This document shows, one piece after another, positions 1 through 10,250 of a DNA stretch of 64,000 nucleotides. Numbering within the stretch: the stretch's first letter is position 1; every line of letters starts with the position of its first letter. The notes below the pieces were generated by a model. The model had not been told where the DNA came from and ran no database searches. It saw only the letters and a list, made by a program, of their open reading frames with translations. Source of the DNA: Mantis religiosa (lineage: Eukaryota; Arthropoda; Insecta; Mantodea; Mantidae); NCBI GenBank assembly GCA_030765055.1, contig CM060947.1:219867610-219931609 (forward strand), given 5' to 3'. A program made the translations under genes and the position numbers.

Positions 1-704
1 TTCTATAACTGTTCTAGTGGCTCAATCTGTAGGTGAAAACAAGGATTACAAAGTACATTGTTTTGGTTCCTATCATAATTAATTTTTTCCTTGGTCTTTT
101 TAATACTTAAATCCAAATAGGTAGAAATGACGTGATTCGGAACTTAGAACATGAAGCTTACTGGATAGTGCAGTAATACTACTGTGATTTAAACCATGTT
201 TATGCTGGCAGATGGAAGGCGAATCCAACTGTAGCTTGGTCAACACGCTCTTCCGACCACAAACCAATTGATTTGTTTGTCTGTGGTGTCCTTAAATCCC
301 TGATGAAAACAACTGTTACCCAGAAGATTATATAACTGCCCAAATAATAGCAGCATGTGAAGTTATTCGACACACACAAAGAATTTCGGACAAAGTACGA
401 CATGCCGATGTCAACTTTGCATTGAAAACGCAGGTCGCCATTTCGATCAGTTCCTATAAACCTGACGCAAAGTGTTGCATGTACTTTTTATTCCATGTAA
501 ATTCCTTCACCCTGTAGACCACCTCCCACTTAGACGTACAGCATCGTATTAAGTAATATTCAACCTTTGCTAGAACTATTTGTTATTAATTATACTGACA
601 AGGTGAAATTACTGCGTAACATAGATATATTTATGCAAGAATTAAAGCTTAGACTAGCATATTTAAAAAGAAAAAAAAAACAGCCAACAAGACAATGATA
701 CAAT
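1..704. other. AT-rich non-coding stretch
   Basis: Only short chance reading frames are present, with an A-rich run near 670-680. I recognise no repeat head, terminal inverted repeat or coding motif here. Confidence 0.5.
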
Positions 705-1926
705 ATTAATGGGTAGCGCACAGCTCCACGTTGACGCTATAGTTTGAAGCAAATAGTGTTTAGCTCAGGGTAAAGCAATGAAGTTTATCTCAGGGTATTG
801 TTGAGTTGAGTCCAGAGGTTCTACTCCCATTAGCCTTGAACCCGTAGGAACAAGACCCGTGCCTCTTTCAACCAGGGAGTTATCCGAGCTATCCCGTGAA
901 GGGCGCCCGGCATCCTCCGTGGGGCTTTCCATTAGGGCAAGACCTAGTTTCCTAACAAGCCCCCCCATCTGGTCCTAGGGACACAAGACGAGACGGAAGT
1001 GGATACGCCACTTACGCGCGTCAACACTCAAGGTGAAGACTACGGATATGACCTTGGTGGGACCGCCTGGTGATCTAGCACACCTTCTACTAGCTAAGCA
1101 GGCTAGTACCCGGAAACTTAATGGCTTCCCTCAATCCCGTCCGAAGACGTACCCAATCTCCCATGGGTATCGGGAACACACTGCCCCCTCGAGACCATCC
1201 CAATCCGAACAACTCCCGAAGGAGGGGCTCGGCTGTTCAGCCCGAGGTTCCTCTAGTAACGTCAGAGGTACCACGAGTGCTAAGGGTCCGCAGCGCCCGC
1301 ACTTTGGCAGCTGAAAGGGACGGATCCCTTCCCCATGATAAGCATAGTTTTAATGATACTGGAATGCCCGTTTCAAACTGGTTTAATGACTGCTTCTTTT
1401 ATCAGAACATCAAAATTGAAGTTGTCAACCAAGGGTTACCAATATATCACTGTTTAGAGTTACTGTATGTGAAATGCTTATTACTCGATAAAGCTTAATT
1501 CGTTCTTCACGTATATATGAACTGACAACTACCTTCTCCTTTCACTTCTGGTCTGCCTTGACCAAGAGAAGACAAGAGGACTACCGCAATCGGCTTCACG
1601 CCTCGGATTCAATGTCCACAGCTGCGCGTGGGGTGTTTGACTTTCATTTTCTTGAAGCCCCTTATTTAACCAAAGATTCCCTTTTTATCTATTTTGCCAT
1701 GCCATTATGAAGGGTCCGAAGAATAGCCTATTCAACAAAGTCAGGTGGTACCCTTTTAGAACTCTGCTAAGGACACTGTTTCTTACATTTCTTTTGTTAA
1801 AACCTCTATTCAACCCAAACTGCTATTCGACTCAACTGCACCTGCACGCGTTGTAACAAAGAACCAACATTCCTTTGAAATCCATCATGATTCTTTACTT
1901 ATAGCAATCCTTAAATTCGGTATCAA
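705..1926 (+). repeat. U1 repeat, copy 1 (split by GCR retroposon)
   Basis: The right part (about 1339-1926) aligns by eye with the repeats at 4580-5173, 6082-6697 and 60672-61667. Shared landmarks in order are GGAATGCCCGTTTCAAACTG, CCAAGGGTTACC, TTACTCGATAA, a GTCTGCCTT block, AAGGGTCCGAAGAAT, AACAAAGAACC and a terminal GGTATCA. The left part (705-797), starting at a GGGTAGCGCA block, matches the start of the 60.7-kb copy (GGGTGGCGCA...CTCAGGGTA). The GC-rich retroposon at 798-1338 separates the two halves. There is no coding capacity. The family could be a solo LTR or a LINE 3' region; I could not find consistent terminal TG/CA or a TSD, so I leave it unclassified. Confidence 0.65.
798..1338 (-). 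repeat. GCR GC-rich retroposon, copy 1
   Basis: This is a GC-rich island in AT-rich surroundings. It shares long blocks with 20719-21274, 21970-22509 and 33044-33586: GGATACGCCACTTACGC, GATCTAGCACACC, ATGGCTTCCCTCAA and AACGTCAGAGGTACCACGAG. The copies at 20.7 and 33.0 kb have 14-bp TSDs and a 3' pentamer tail, which gives this family a retroposon character and sets the orientation (head on the right, tail on the left). The ORFs of 60-125 codons here are not conserved between copies, so they are probably not genes. The island interrupts U1 copy 1, so it is the younger insertion. Confidence 0.75.
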
Positions 1927-2216
1927 CAAAAATATAAACAATACAAAAAATGAAGCAGACTCAAACTCGAGTCCCTCAGTCCTTTCATTTGAAAGTTATT
2001 ATCGTAACCATTGCACCATATGGAGTGCTCCGACAATCTCTTCATTTTCGTGTGTTGCACATTCAAGTGGTCTCGTCATTAGCCGTGGCGTACTGGTACT
2101 TCTTAACTTCCACATTTGAACCAACAAGCCTTGAGACTCCTATCTCAAATTACTTGTTTAAGATATCTCCACTTGCTCTAAAATTATTTCGGTGTAATTC
2201 ATTAACATCCTATATC
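1927..2216. other. Unannotated spacer between U1 and Penelope fragment
   Basis: AT-rich sequence with a reading frame of about 125 codons that runs into the Penelope tail. I recognise no motif and treat the frame as spurious. Confidence 0.4.
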
Positions 2217-2566
2217 TACTCAGTTCCTTCTCGGGCAGCAAGTCAGGTGGAAAGACGATTACAAATCAACGCTTCGGGAACGTGCATCGCTACCATCATC
2301 AGGATATGTATTAAATGTTATAACAACAAATGAAACACTGAATACAACCCAAATAAAAAAGAAAGACAAAACACTATCAAAATTCGCATTGCTGAATAAA
2401 AGACTGTTTTCAGTAAATTAAATGTCAGGTCAGGAGACCGCGCGAGTATAGAAAATTAATTGGGTAGAAGATATGTAGCTACTTAACTTGATTATCAAGA
2501 TGTATTGATCTTTGCTACTTAAATCGACGAATTTTCATTTTTAAGGCCGTTTTCCAAGAGGAGTAA
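2217..2566 (-). mobile_element. Penelope-like element, 3'-end fragment (minus)
   Basis: Read on the minus strand, this matches the 3' end of the Penelope copy at 23052-24400: the last codons after the GIY-YIG domain (TTGGAAAACGGCC), the AAACACTATCAAAATTCGCA block (here written on the plus strand), a TATAACATTTAATA-like stretch, and the terminal segment ending CTTGCTGCCCGAGAAGG. It is 5'-truncated at about 2566. There it abuts a plus-strand copy of the same 3' region, so the two fragments lie head to head with tails pointing outwards. The GIY-YIG and RT coding parts are absent. Confidence 0.8.
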
Positions 2567-3011
2567 TTGCTCAGTAATGCAAATTTTGATAGTGTTTTGT
2601 CTTTGTTTATACTTGCGTTATATCAAGTGTTTCATTTGTGGTTATAACATTTTATAAATATCCTGATGATGGGAGTCTTTTTTTTAATTTACGTCCTGCA
2701 ACGTTAAGTCATATCGGACAATGAATTGAACGGGTGAAATGATGCTCAAATGAGCCCATGGTCCATAGAGCTTAGAGTTATCCAACATTCGTCTTTCAGG
2801 ATAAGGGAAAACCCTGGAAAAACCTTATCTACGTAACTCACCCTGACCGGTATTCAAACTCGGGACCTCTTGGACGTGAGGCAGACACTCTACCACCACG
2901 CTACCGAGGCGGGCTGATGTTGGGAGTGACGCACACTCCCGAAACGTCGATTTCTAATCGTCTTTTCACCTGGCTTGCTGCCCGAGGAGAAATTGAGCAT
3001 ATTTGTCGCCA
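2567..3011 (+). mobile_element. Penelope-like element, 3'-end fragment (plus), split by SINE-A
   Basis: It starts in the CAGTAATGCAAATTTTGATAG block shared with 59789 onwards and runs to the terminal CACTCCCGAAACGTCGATTT...GAGGAGAAATTGAGCA segment, which is also found at 59885-59957. A SINE-A at 2677-2914 interrupts it. A second SINE-A follows directly at the outer end. With the fragment at 2217-2566 it forms an inverted pair of tails. Such inverted or tandem partial copies are known for Penelope elements, as established knowledge of the family. Confidence 0.8.
2677..2914 (-). mobile_element. SINE-A copy 1, nested in Penelope tail
   Basis: On the minus strand it starts at the GCCCGCCTCGGTAGCG head and carries an A box (GTAGCGTGGTGG), a B box (GAGTTTGAATACC, where a canonical copy has GAGTTCGAATCTC), then the conserved AAGGTTTTTCCAGGG and ATTCATTGTCCGATATGAC body and an A-rich tail (T run at 2677-2686). 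The TSDs are TGATGATGGGAGT (2664-2676) and TGATGTTGGGAGT (2915-2927), 12 of 13 identical. Removing the element rejoins the Penelope 3' tail, so the order of events is clear. Confidence 0.9.
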
Positions 3012-3021
3012 GGAAAGCTTC

Positions 3022-3023
<2 letters not shown>

Positions 3024-3056
<33 letters not shown>

Positions 3057-3283
3057 TAATTCTTCCAACGGTAAGTCATACCGGACGGTGAGTGATTTGG
3101 GTGAAATGATGCTCAAATAAGTGCAGGATCCATGGAGCTTAGAGTTGCCTGACATTCGTCTTTCAGGATAAGGGAAAACCCAAGAAGAAACCTTATCCAG
3201 GTAACTCATCCTGACCTATATTCGAACTTGGGACCTCTTGAACGTGAGGCACCCACACTACCAAATATGCTACAGAGGCAGGC
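3024..3283 (-). mobile_element. SINE-A copy 2 with 32-nt A-tail
   Basis: Same family and orientation as the copy at 2677. On the minus strand the tail is 32 A residues (T run 3024-3055). The 12-bp TSD is perfect: GGAAAGCTTCAG at 3012-3023 and 3284-3295. The B-box region is partly decayed (GTTCGAATATAGG). The long homopolymer and perfect TSD suggest a younger insertion than copy 1. Confidence 0.92.
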
Positions 3284-3295
3284 GGAAAGCTTCAG

Positions 3296-4579
3296 GTCTT
3301 ACCCTATATCCTACTGTTCTTATGGAATACACTATGGTGAATTCACAAATTAACAGCATTTTACTAGGTTATTTCAGCTACACATCATGTCAATATTAGA
3401 TTGAAGTACTACGTAGGCACACAAGCTTGTCACCGCAAGGGTTGCCTATCAACCCGATATAACTGAACTCGGAAGTTGCGTGAATCAATATGTTCCATAT
3501 ATTCCATTACTCATATTAAATTAATGTTAACTACGCCTTCAGTAGTTGAAGGACATCTTGTTGAGAATGATTGAAACTTTGAAAACGTTCCAGCAAGTTC
3601 TACACTATATCTGAGTGAGTAATCTTTACTATGCAATAATGCCAACTACTCATAAAATTATAAATAATGTATCTCACTTCAACAGTTTTGGTAATTAGAA
3701 GACTAATGTAAATTATTGCAGTAGATAGAATCCCGTACATGTTACTAGCCGGTTCTTTAGGCGTAATTCAGGCGGTGAGTGCCCCGGGCTCCACCCGTTA
3801 CACCACCTCCGCGGGGCGGTCCGTCGCTCAGAAAACGCTCGCTATGTGTTGAGAAGCTCTGAGTTTAATATATACATGTACATTTCTTCTGTATGGGACA
3901 TATTTAAAAATTCTTAGGCACTTCTTTCTAATATGTGACGCAGCGTTTTTTTCTAAGTCTAGATGCTATTATATAGAACTATGGTGCTTAATATTATTAA
4001 TTTGCTTTTTACTGCAATTTCGTGCCGAAGGGCATTCGTTTAATGTTACTGATGTCAGAACTTAATTGTTTATTTACTTGCTGCATATGTAGCTATATGG
4101 AAGAATTCAGTGCACCCAAACTAGTGTCGAGCAACGCAAAGAAGCATCCTGAAAGGAATGCGCTCCCTTACACAGTGAGACAAGGACAGCGAAGGTGTGT
4201 GAAAGGGAACGCATGGTACACAAGGAGTAGAACCATTAAAAATATATGCCCTATTCACTCTGTAATCTAAAACTAAGAAGATTCATTCACAAAGGTAGAA
4301 GCCGTCAGAATGTTTTTGAATGGTCTGTAACGAAACTGCCATGGGGTGTCATAAACTACCGAGGGAGGGTATACGAACCTTTTCCAACCACCATGCGTCT
4401 ATTACCCGAAGAATTTCTCTCCTGTGGTATACTGTACCTAACCTTACTTCTCCACTGAACGCAATGCTGCCAACAATCTTATTTGTTCCTAAATTACACT
4501 ATCTAGCACACTAACTACAAAGTACATAAATTGCACTACCTAGCTCACTAATTACACTAAAGACTGAAGCAATAATGTT
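3296..4579. other. Non-coding stretch
   Basis: AT-rich, with one GC island near 3770-3835 (CCCCGGGCTCC...CCGCGGGGCGG) that has no convincing A/B box pair. Reading frames at 4022-4514 are short and overlap in several frames. I see no supported gene. Confidence 0.45.
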
Positions 4580-5173
4580 TAATGGCGAGAAAATAAGTTG
4601 GCGAACAAAGAGTTCTACGTTGAGGCGCCAATTTGATACAATAAGAAGATGGTGGCGAGCAAGGGTTATCACACAGCCCTGTTTAGAGTTACTGACGGCA
4701 GAATGTTTATTACTCGATAAACTTTATTCGTTCGTCATATATTTATGAACCGACAAATATCCAATACAGAACAAGAGGACCGCTCTAATCGGCTCCACGC
4801 CGAAGACTGTTTTCAATGGCTTGCAAGCCACGGAGTGCTCTCATCGGCTCCACGCCGAAGACTCTTTGAATGACCACAGATGCGCGTGTGGGTGTATCAC
4901 TTTCACTTTCTGAAAACTCCTTTTCAACCAAAGATTTCCTTTGTGGCATTTTTGTCGCCATTATGAATGATCCAAAGAATACCCTATTCTACAAGTCAAG
5001 TGAGCCCCCTTAGAAATCTGCCAAGGACACTGTTTCTTACATTGCTTTTCTTATAACAACTTTCCCCTCAAATGCTATCCAACTTAACTGGCCTTGCACG
5101 TTTTCTAACAAAGAACCAACATTCCTTTGACATCCATCATGATTACTTATGGCAAACCTTAGTTTTGGTATCA
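4580..5173 (+). repeat. U1 repeat, copy 2
   Basis: It shares with copy 1 the blocks GTTTAGAGTTACTG, TTACTCGATAAA, AACAAGAGGACCG, GACACTGTTTCTTACATT, AACAAAGAACCAACATTCCTTTGA and the terminal GGTATCAA. The left end is diverged (ACGTTGAGGCGCCAATTTGA against ACGTTGACGCTATAGTTTGA in copy 1). It contains an internal 21-bp direct repeat at 4788-4808 and 4843-4863 that the other copies lack. No coding potential. Confidence 0.75.
4788..4863 (+). repeat. Internal 21-bp direct repeat in U1 copy 2
   Basis: The segment starting ATCGGCTCCACGCC occurs at 4788-4808 and again at 4843-4863, 55 bp apart, with an exact match over 21 bp. The other U1 copies carry only one equivalent, more diverged block (for example ATCGGCTTCACGCC near 1590). 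This is a local duplication private to this copy. Confidence 0.85.
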
Positions 5174-5735
5174 AGACACACACAATTTTCCCCAATTTAC
5201 ACTAACTAGCTAATTAATTACACTAAGCATAAATATCCCTAGCCTAAACACTAAGTGAAATCGTTACCCTACGGGGTATACCTGCCTAAGACCTTCAAAG
5301 AACATCCCTTCCGTTACTGAGTCGTTTCGTCATCCGCACTTTATTCGTTTCCACGTCTGTCATTCCCAGGACCCAGTTGCCCTCTACGACGCGCCCACGA
5401 TGAAACTTGTGGCTTCCTATCTTGCTCTCGTCGATTTGAATCATATATATATTCTATGGAACACTCCATAATCGTAGTGTCGTAGGATTGTTTATGTGCA
5501 AAGCAGTACACGATTAAGAATATTTGACCAAGTGATAACATGGTCAGTATTCTCCAAAACTGACCCGCGCTTATTGCCTCCACATGTCTTTTTGCACCGG
5601 TGCTGGACAGATGTCTGGGGCATTTTTGCAGAGTTTGGCTCCAAGTTTTAACTTAGGTAAGAATAGTTTATTAAAGAATGGGTATGAAAATCATTTGAAT
5701 GCAACACATGAATATTTTTCTTTGCTAAGTAGATT
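5174..5735. other. Non-coding stretch
   Basis: AT-rich with overlapping short frames on both strands (the longest, 133 codons at 5584-5985, runs into the tRNA-like remnant below). No recognisable domain. Confidence 0.4.
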
Positions 5736-5930
5736 TCTCTCACCAATGTGGCCGGGTTTCGATCCCGGGCAGCCGCATATGAGACTCGTGTTGGACAACA
5801 CGACATCCCCTGCCATAATTCCACCAACTGCTCCATTATCTGTCCTTTTATCCATTTATCCCTCATTCCGTTCATCTATTTCTCGCACTCATTCCAGGAA
5901 AGATCATCCATCCTGGATTTCTGTATTTAA
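5736..5930 (+). repeat. Possible headless tRNA-derived SINE remnant
   Basis: GGGTTTCGATCCCGGG at about 5754 is a good B-box / T-arm match, followed by a unique body (GTTGGACAACACGACATCCC). The A box is missing, and I see no other copy in the window, so the family cannot be defined here. Confidence 0.35.
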
Positions 5931-6081
5931 TTCAGAGTTGCGGTTCCTCAACCGGAAGCCTGATGACATAATGAGTAAAGGATGATGCAAGTTATTTTCA
6001 TATCAATTGCTTTTCCAATGGAAAAGGCTGCTGCAAGCATTGGTCGCTAGTTTGATATAGCTTATTCTTACGTTGTAAATT

Positions 6082-6697
6082 TTGAAGCTGTGTGGCCTAT
6101 CCCCAGGGCACAGCAAGTGTTCCGTCAAAGAGTATGCGTGGATATGTATGGGAATAAGAATGATTCTAATGATACTTGAATGCAAGTTTCAGACTCTTTC
6201 ATCACATCAGTCGCGAAGTTGCCGACCAACGGTTAGCAATATATCATGCATATTACGCGATATCACTTAATTCTTTATTTACTTAGGATCCGATAGATAC
6301 CTTTTCTCCTCGATTCTGGTCTGCCTTCCGCGAAGACAGAACCAGTTGTGGCTTTCATAATGGAACGCTAGCCCAGTTGTATGTTCCTCACTCCAGCTGC
6401 GTTCGACTTTCACCTCTCGAAGCCTGTCTTTAGTCACACCAAAATTCCTTTTGTGACTATTTTGTTCATTGTGATTATTAAATTCTCGCTCATGCCATTA
6501 TTAAGGGTCCGAACAATGCCCTTTCAAACGGAGTCAAGTGTTATCCACTTAGAATACATACTAAGAACCCGCTTTCTCCCAGCACTTTGTTAAACTCCGC
6601 ACCCCAACAGCACCTGCACGCGTTTAAACAAATATACCATATTCCTATGAAATCTATTACGATTCTATATAACTGAATCCCTTAATTTCGGTATCAA
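6082..6697 (+). repeat. U1 repeat, copy 3
   Basis: Uninterrupted copy. The left part (TATGCGTGGATATGTATGGGAATAAG) matches copy 4 at 60.7 kb. The middle and right parts match copies 1, 2 and 4 (GTCTGCCTTCCGCGAAGACAGA, AAGGGTCCGAACAATG, AAACGGAGTCAAGTGTTA, terminal TTAATTTCGGTATCA). It lies in the same orientation as the other three copies. Confidence 0.8.
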
Positions 6698-7231
6698 GGA
6701 CCAAGAATCCCCTAACTTCATGGCCTATTATTACTAGGGAAGTCGAAAAGAACTTTAGACCTATATTCACATTTCAAATACAGATGACACAATTACGCTA
6801 TAAAGTTTAGAGAAATTAAACTCCTTTTCTTCCGCCCAGGCAACTTTAGTTAACTGTCTTACCTTTTTGGTTCTTGGTACCCATATTATTTATTTTTATC
6901 ACAGCCTGGGTTGCGTCTCCTTGAGAAGGCAAAGTCTATTTAAGAAGGATAGTCAGGTTCTTAGTATTTATTTATCAAAGTAAAAGCGCCCCTTTATTAT
7001 TTCACTATTCTGTGTTTTCTGGCCGTTTGTCTTGGTCCATTGAAATTCGCGGAATTGAAACAGTCTGTAAAGATTTTATGAGTACTCGGAGTCATGTTCT
7101 TATTTTGCCTGTAATTTCTGTGTGTGTTTTTGTCATGTTGGTAAGTGTTCTGGAGAGTTCTTCTATAGGTCGTATCGTTCTAGTTGTACTTAGGTTCACA
7201 TAATGCACTTAATCCACATTATTGAGGCTAT
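6698..7231. other. Non-coding stretch
   Basis: AT-rich with short chance frames only. Nothing recognised. Confidence 0.45.
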
Positions 7232-7235
7232 AATT

Positions 7236-8386
7236 GAAGACATGCCCGGAAAAACGGGCTAACCCTCAAAATAAAATATTTTGCAATAAGTGCTGCCCTC
7301 TGTTGTTGCAGCAGAGAGCTATCTTTTCTAGTGCTGGTCTATCCTCCAGCAATCATATTAGGCTAAATAGAGGTGAAGTTCTTGCATTTTGTGATTTGCT
7401 ATTTGTATGATGTCAAAAATTGGCTAACCTTTTCATACTCTCCGCCTGCCATCTAGTGGTCATTCATTCATTTTTGCCTTGTGATCATGTCTTCGGCATC
7501 ATAGATAAAACAGAAGAGGCTAGCAGCTTACATTTATGTTCAAGATCAGTGGATGGAACAAGTGAAAAAATCCAGGGTAAGCAATTCTTTTTATGTTATC
7601 AGAATGACAACTAACATATTCATCTCTACAAAGCCTGTTCCTGATAAAGTACAGGAAACAACAGTTTCAGAATCTAGGCGAAAGGTACTCCAAGGTGACA
7701 TGCATGAGAGTACCGCTTTAAGCTATATTTTAAATACACTTACGGTGGTATTGAGGATTGACACTTCGGACATTAGAAGGAAAATATCTTGCAAACTGTC
7801 GCTTACTTATGTGATATTTACTCCAAAATACAATGGTCCAAAACCTATAAATCCTGTAAAATTAAAGGACCTACAGGATCTGATGAATTATATGCCACCA
7901 ATTTTTCATAAGTATTATAAAACTCTTAATTTTGAGACTACAACTCCTGATAATATTACTGATAAAGCAATTTTTGATTAGCCTGACTACAGCTAAAAGC
8001 TTGTACCTACTTTTCAAAATGATATACTTATTGAAAAATGGAATAACCCAAAGTTTACCACGTTTAAAAATGCTAAAAGACATATTTAATTATTAGTTTC
8101 ACCTGAAATGTACGTAAAATGTATTTAGCACAAAACTTGAGTAAATGCTAACAAATGTTTTCCCTTTATTCTCCTTATTTTATTTTTATTGATGTTATTA
8201 CATCAGTCATGTTTTGGGTTGGGGTCTATTAAGGATGATACTGATAAAACACACTATATTCTGAGATCCATATTCTCAGAAATGAAATAAAATGGCATTA
8301 ATGATTTTTCCAGCCTCATTAATAAAACAATGTTTTTCTTCATTTTTAAAAATTGTGGGTTAACCCGTTTTTCCGGACATGTCGTC
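7236..8386 (+). mobile_element. DNA transposon with ~35-bp TIRs and AATT TSD
   Basis: The left end GAAGACATGCCCGGAAAAAC continues GGGCTAACCCTCAA. The reverse complement of the right end is GACGACATGTCCGGAAAAAC then GGGTTAACCCACAA. That is about four mismatches over 34 bp. AATT flanks both ends (7232-7235 and 8387-8390), giving a 4-bp TSD. The 1,151-bp interior contains a degenerate coding region (see 7500-7981), so this is a decayed, probably internally deleted copy of an autonomous element. A 4-bp TSD is used by several DNA transposon superfamilies (for example Sola and Chapaev); I cannot assign one. Because AATT is palindromic, the boundary could be placed slightly differently. Confidence 0.8.
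7500..7981 (+). pseudogene. Transposon-encoded protein, C-terminal remnant
   Basis: An open frame of 142 codons (7553-7981) lies inside the TIR element. Before it, in a different frame, is a short coding-like segment (7420-7614). The best recognisable piece is near the C-terminus: NPVKLKDLQDLMNYMPPIFH then KYYKTL (about residues 103-128), followed by a stop. It resembles the C-terminal 'prolines, then K-DL--LM--IPP--H-FY' ending that I recall from uncharacterised transposon proteins in insects. That link is from memory and is weak. The residues around 1-20 (MEQVKKSRVSNSF) also fit such a protein. No catalytic triad is visible. The part upstream of 7500 is missing or scrambled, so no functional protein is expected. 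Confidence 0.45.
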
Positions 8387-8390
8387 AATT

Positions 8391-10219
8391 TCAGATTTTA
8401 TTGAAGTATTAATAGCTTGTACATATGTTATGTTTTTTATCTGTCCAATGTTTCCCTTTTTCATTCTGTATGCTATCACTGTGAAAGGAAGGTGATATTG
8501 AAATAGTTATAAAGAAAACATTGTAAAGCAATAGTCAACCCGACTTATTGGATATGTTTACATGCACCATTCACTTTGGCTGTGGTTTGGTTTTCACTGT
8601 GGTTTGATATTGTTCTAATGCAGGATAGTTTGTTTAGCTTTATTATTTAGGGATGCCTTTGATTGTGTAGCGTTTACTGTCTGTTTCCGCAGGGTTACCT
8701 TGTTGGGAGTTGCTGTCACTTCTTCGAACCTAAACTTTGTTGTTCGGCTTATTCAGCTGATGCATGCAATAATGTTTGATGGAAAGAATGCAAGCATATA
8801 TACTTTTAATCATAACTTGTAGATTTGTCTTTGTAAAATAAGTAAAAGAATTGTTGTCTCAAAGGGATGTTTGAGAGACTTCGCTAAAATAGCATGTGAT
8901 TGTTGTCAGGCCACAGGTGGTCGAGAGGGCTGAAAAAAGGCCAGGTTTTGGAGGCTTAAAGCTGGGATTGCCATAAACTACGATTCCGGTCGATCGGTCT
9001 TGACCGTCGTCAGGTCAGTTCTTCTAATGGGCACGTAATTACAGTACCACGGTCATGCCGTCAAAGTGTCTGTAACATACGTTCAGGATATTGCTGCCAG
9101 CGACAAACGAACGTCGGGTCTCGATATTATCTAGTAATGGCTGAGAGAGGCGCAGTAATCCGTTTATTGTAGCATACGGCATTTTGATCAAACATAGCTA
9201 CCTGGAACTGCTAAAGTCAATCGAGTTATATTGCTGCTTTTAGTGACCCTACAGTTGCATCGTCATACATACAAAATAGTGTAAGAATAGACGTCATGCC
9301 AATTTTGTAACCACTTTTATTTTATTGTCTATCAATTTTTAGTGATATATTACATTAACAGATTAAGTGCCGAAATGTTACAGAAAACACATGTTCCTCC
9401 TGAAATACCGCTTGTAATTATAAAAAGGGTGGGTTGTGTTTTTTGTGTTATATGTTCGTGAACTCACAGCTATTAACGAAAAATCAGTTAAAAGCAAACT
9501 TGGTATTTGAGTTCAGTACCTTCAAAGAATTTGAATCCAAAATTTTAAAAAAACATCCCTCATTGCAAACTAATATCTAAAAATCTCTAGAAACATTTCC
9601 ATGTAATTTTCTCAAAAATGCCTGCAAGTGAATATAAATTTCGTTACAGCACGTAGTTAATGGCAAAATCCTTTTTGTTCCTCTGAATTTGTTATTAAAC
9701 TTTCCTCAAATGGAAAGTCATTTTCCCCATTTTTGATCATCAAATACAACATTATTTTAACAGCATCATGTAGTGAACAGTACTTAAAAGTTCGGCTATC
9801 ACTTAAGCCTAATATTTTTCCTTTGTACGTATAAGGAACTAAGTAATTGAAGGTTGCTGCAGAAGTGATGAAATAGAAAAAATAAAATTTTAAAGAAATG
9901 CTTTAAGAATGTCATAGGTGTGAATAATTCTGTAAATGTAACTGATTAGATTCCAAGTAAAGAGGTTCGTGTATGTGTGTGTGAAGGAGAGAGAGAGGGA
10001 GAGAAGGAGTGTTTGAGAATTACAAAGTGACACGATAAAGAATGTTAAACTACAGATGAACCATGATCCTAAATGAAACAATTCATAAAAGTATCAGGAA
10101 AGTTTCATTTCTAAAACAATTAGAAGGATTATCTTATTATAAATATAAAACATGCAGAGACATTAAAACAATTCTGTAACTCTTACACGAATATTTTGAC
10201 CTGCATACAAGACCATAGA
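8391..10219. other. Non-coding stretch
   Basis: AT-rich. There is a purine-rich GAGA patch near 9987-10008. No repeat family or coding motif recognised. Confidence 0.45.
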
Positions 10220-10250
10220 TATTGGCTATAAAATGAAATGTGTAGTGTTT

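Noticed and set aside
1033..1498. Overlapping frames of 93 and 125 codons in a GC-rich island
   Set aside because: The island is a GCR retroposon. The frames are not kept open in the other three copies and run into U1.
3770..3835. GC island with a tRNA-like A box on the minus strand
   Set aside because: No B box at the right distance and no second copy, so I could not call it a SINE.
5584..5985. 133-codon open frame
   Set aside because: It covers a tRNA-like repeat remnant, has no recognisable domain, and overlaps frames on the other strand of similar length.
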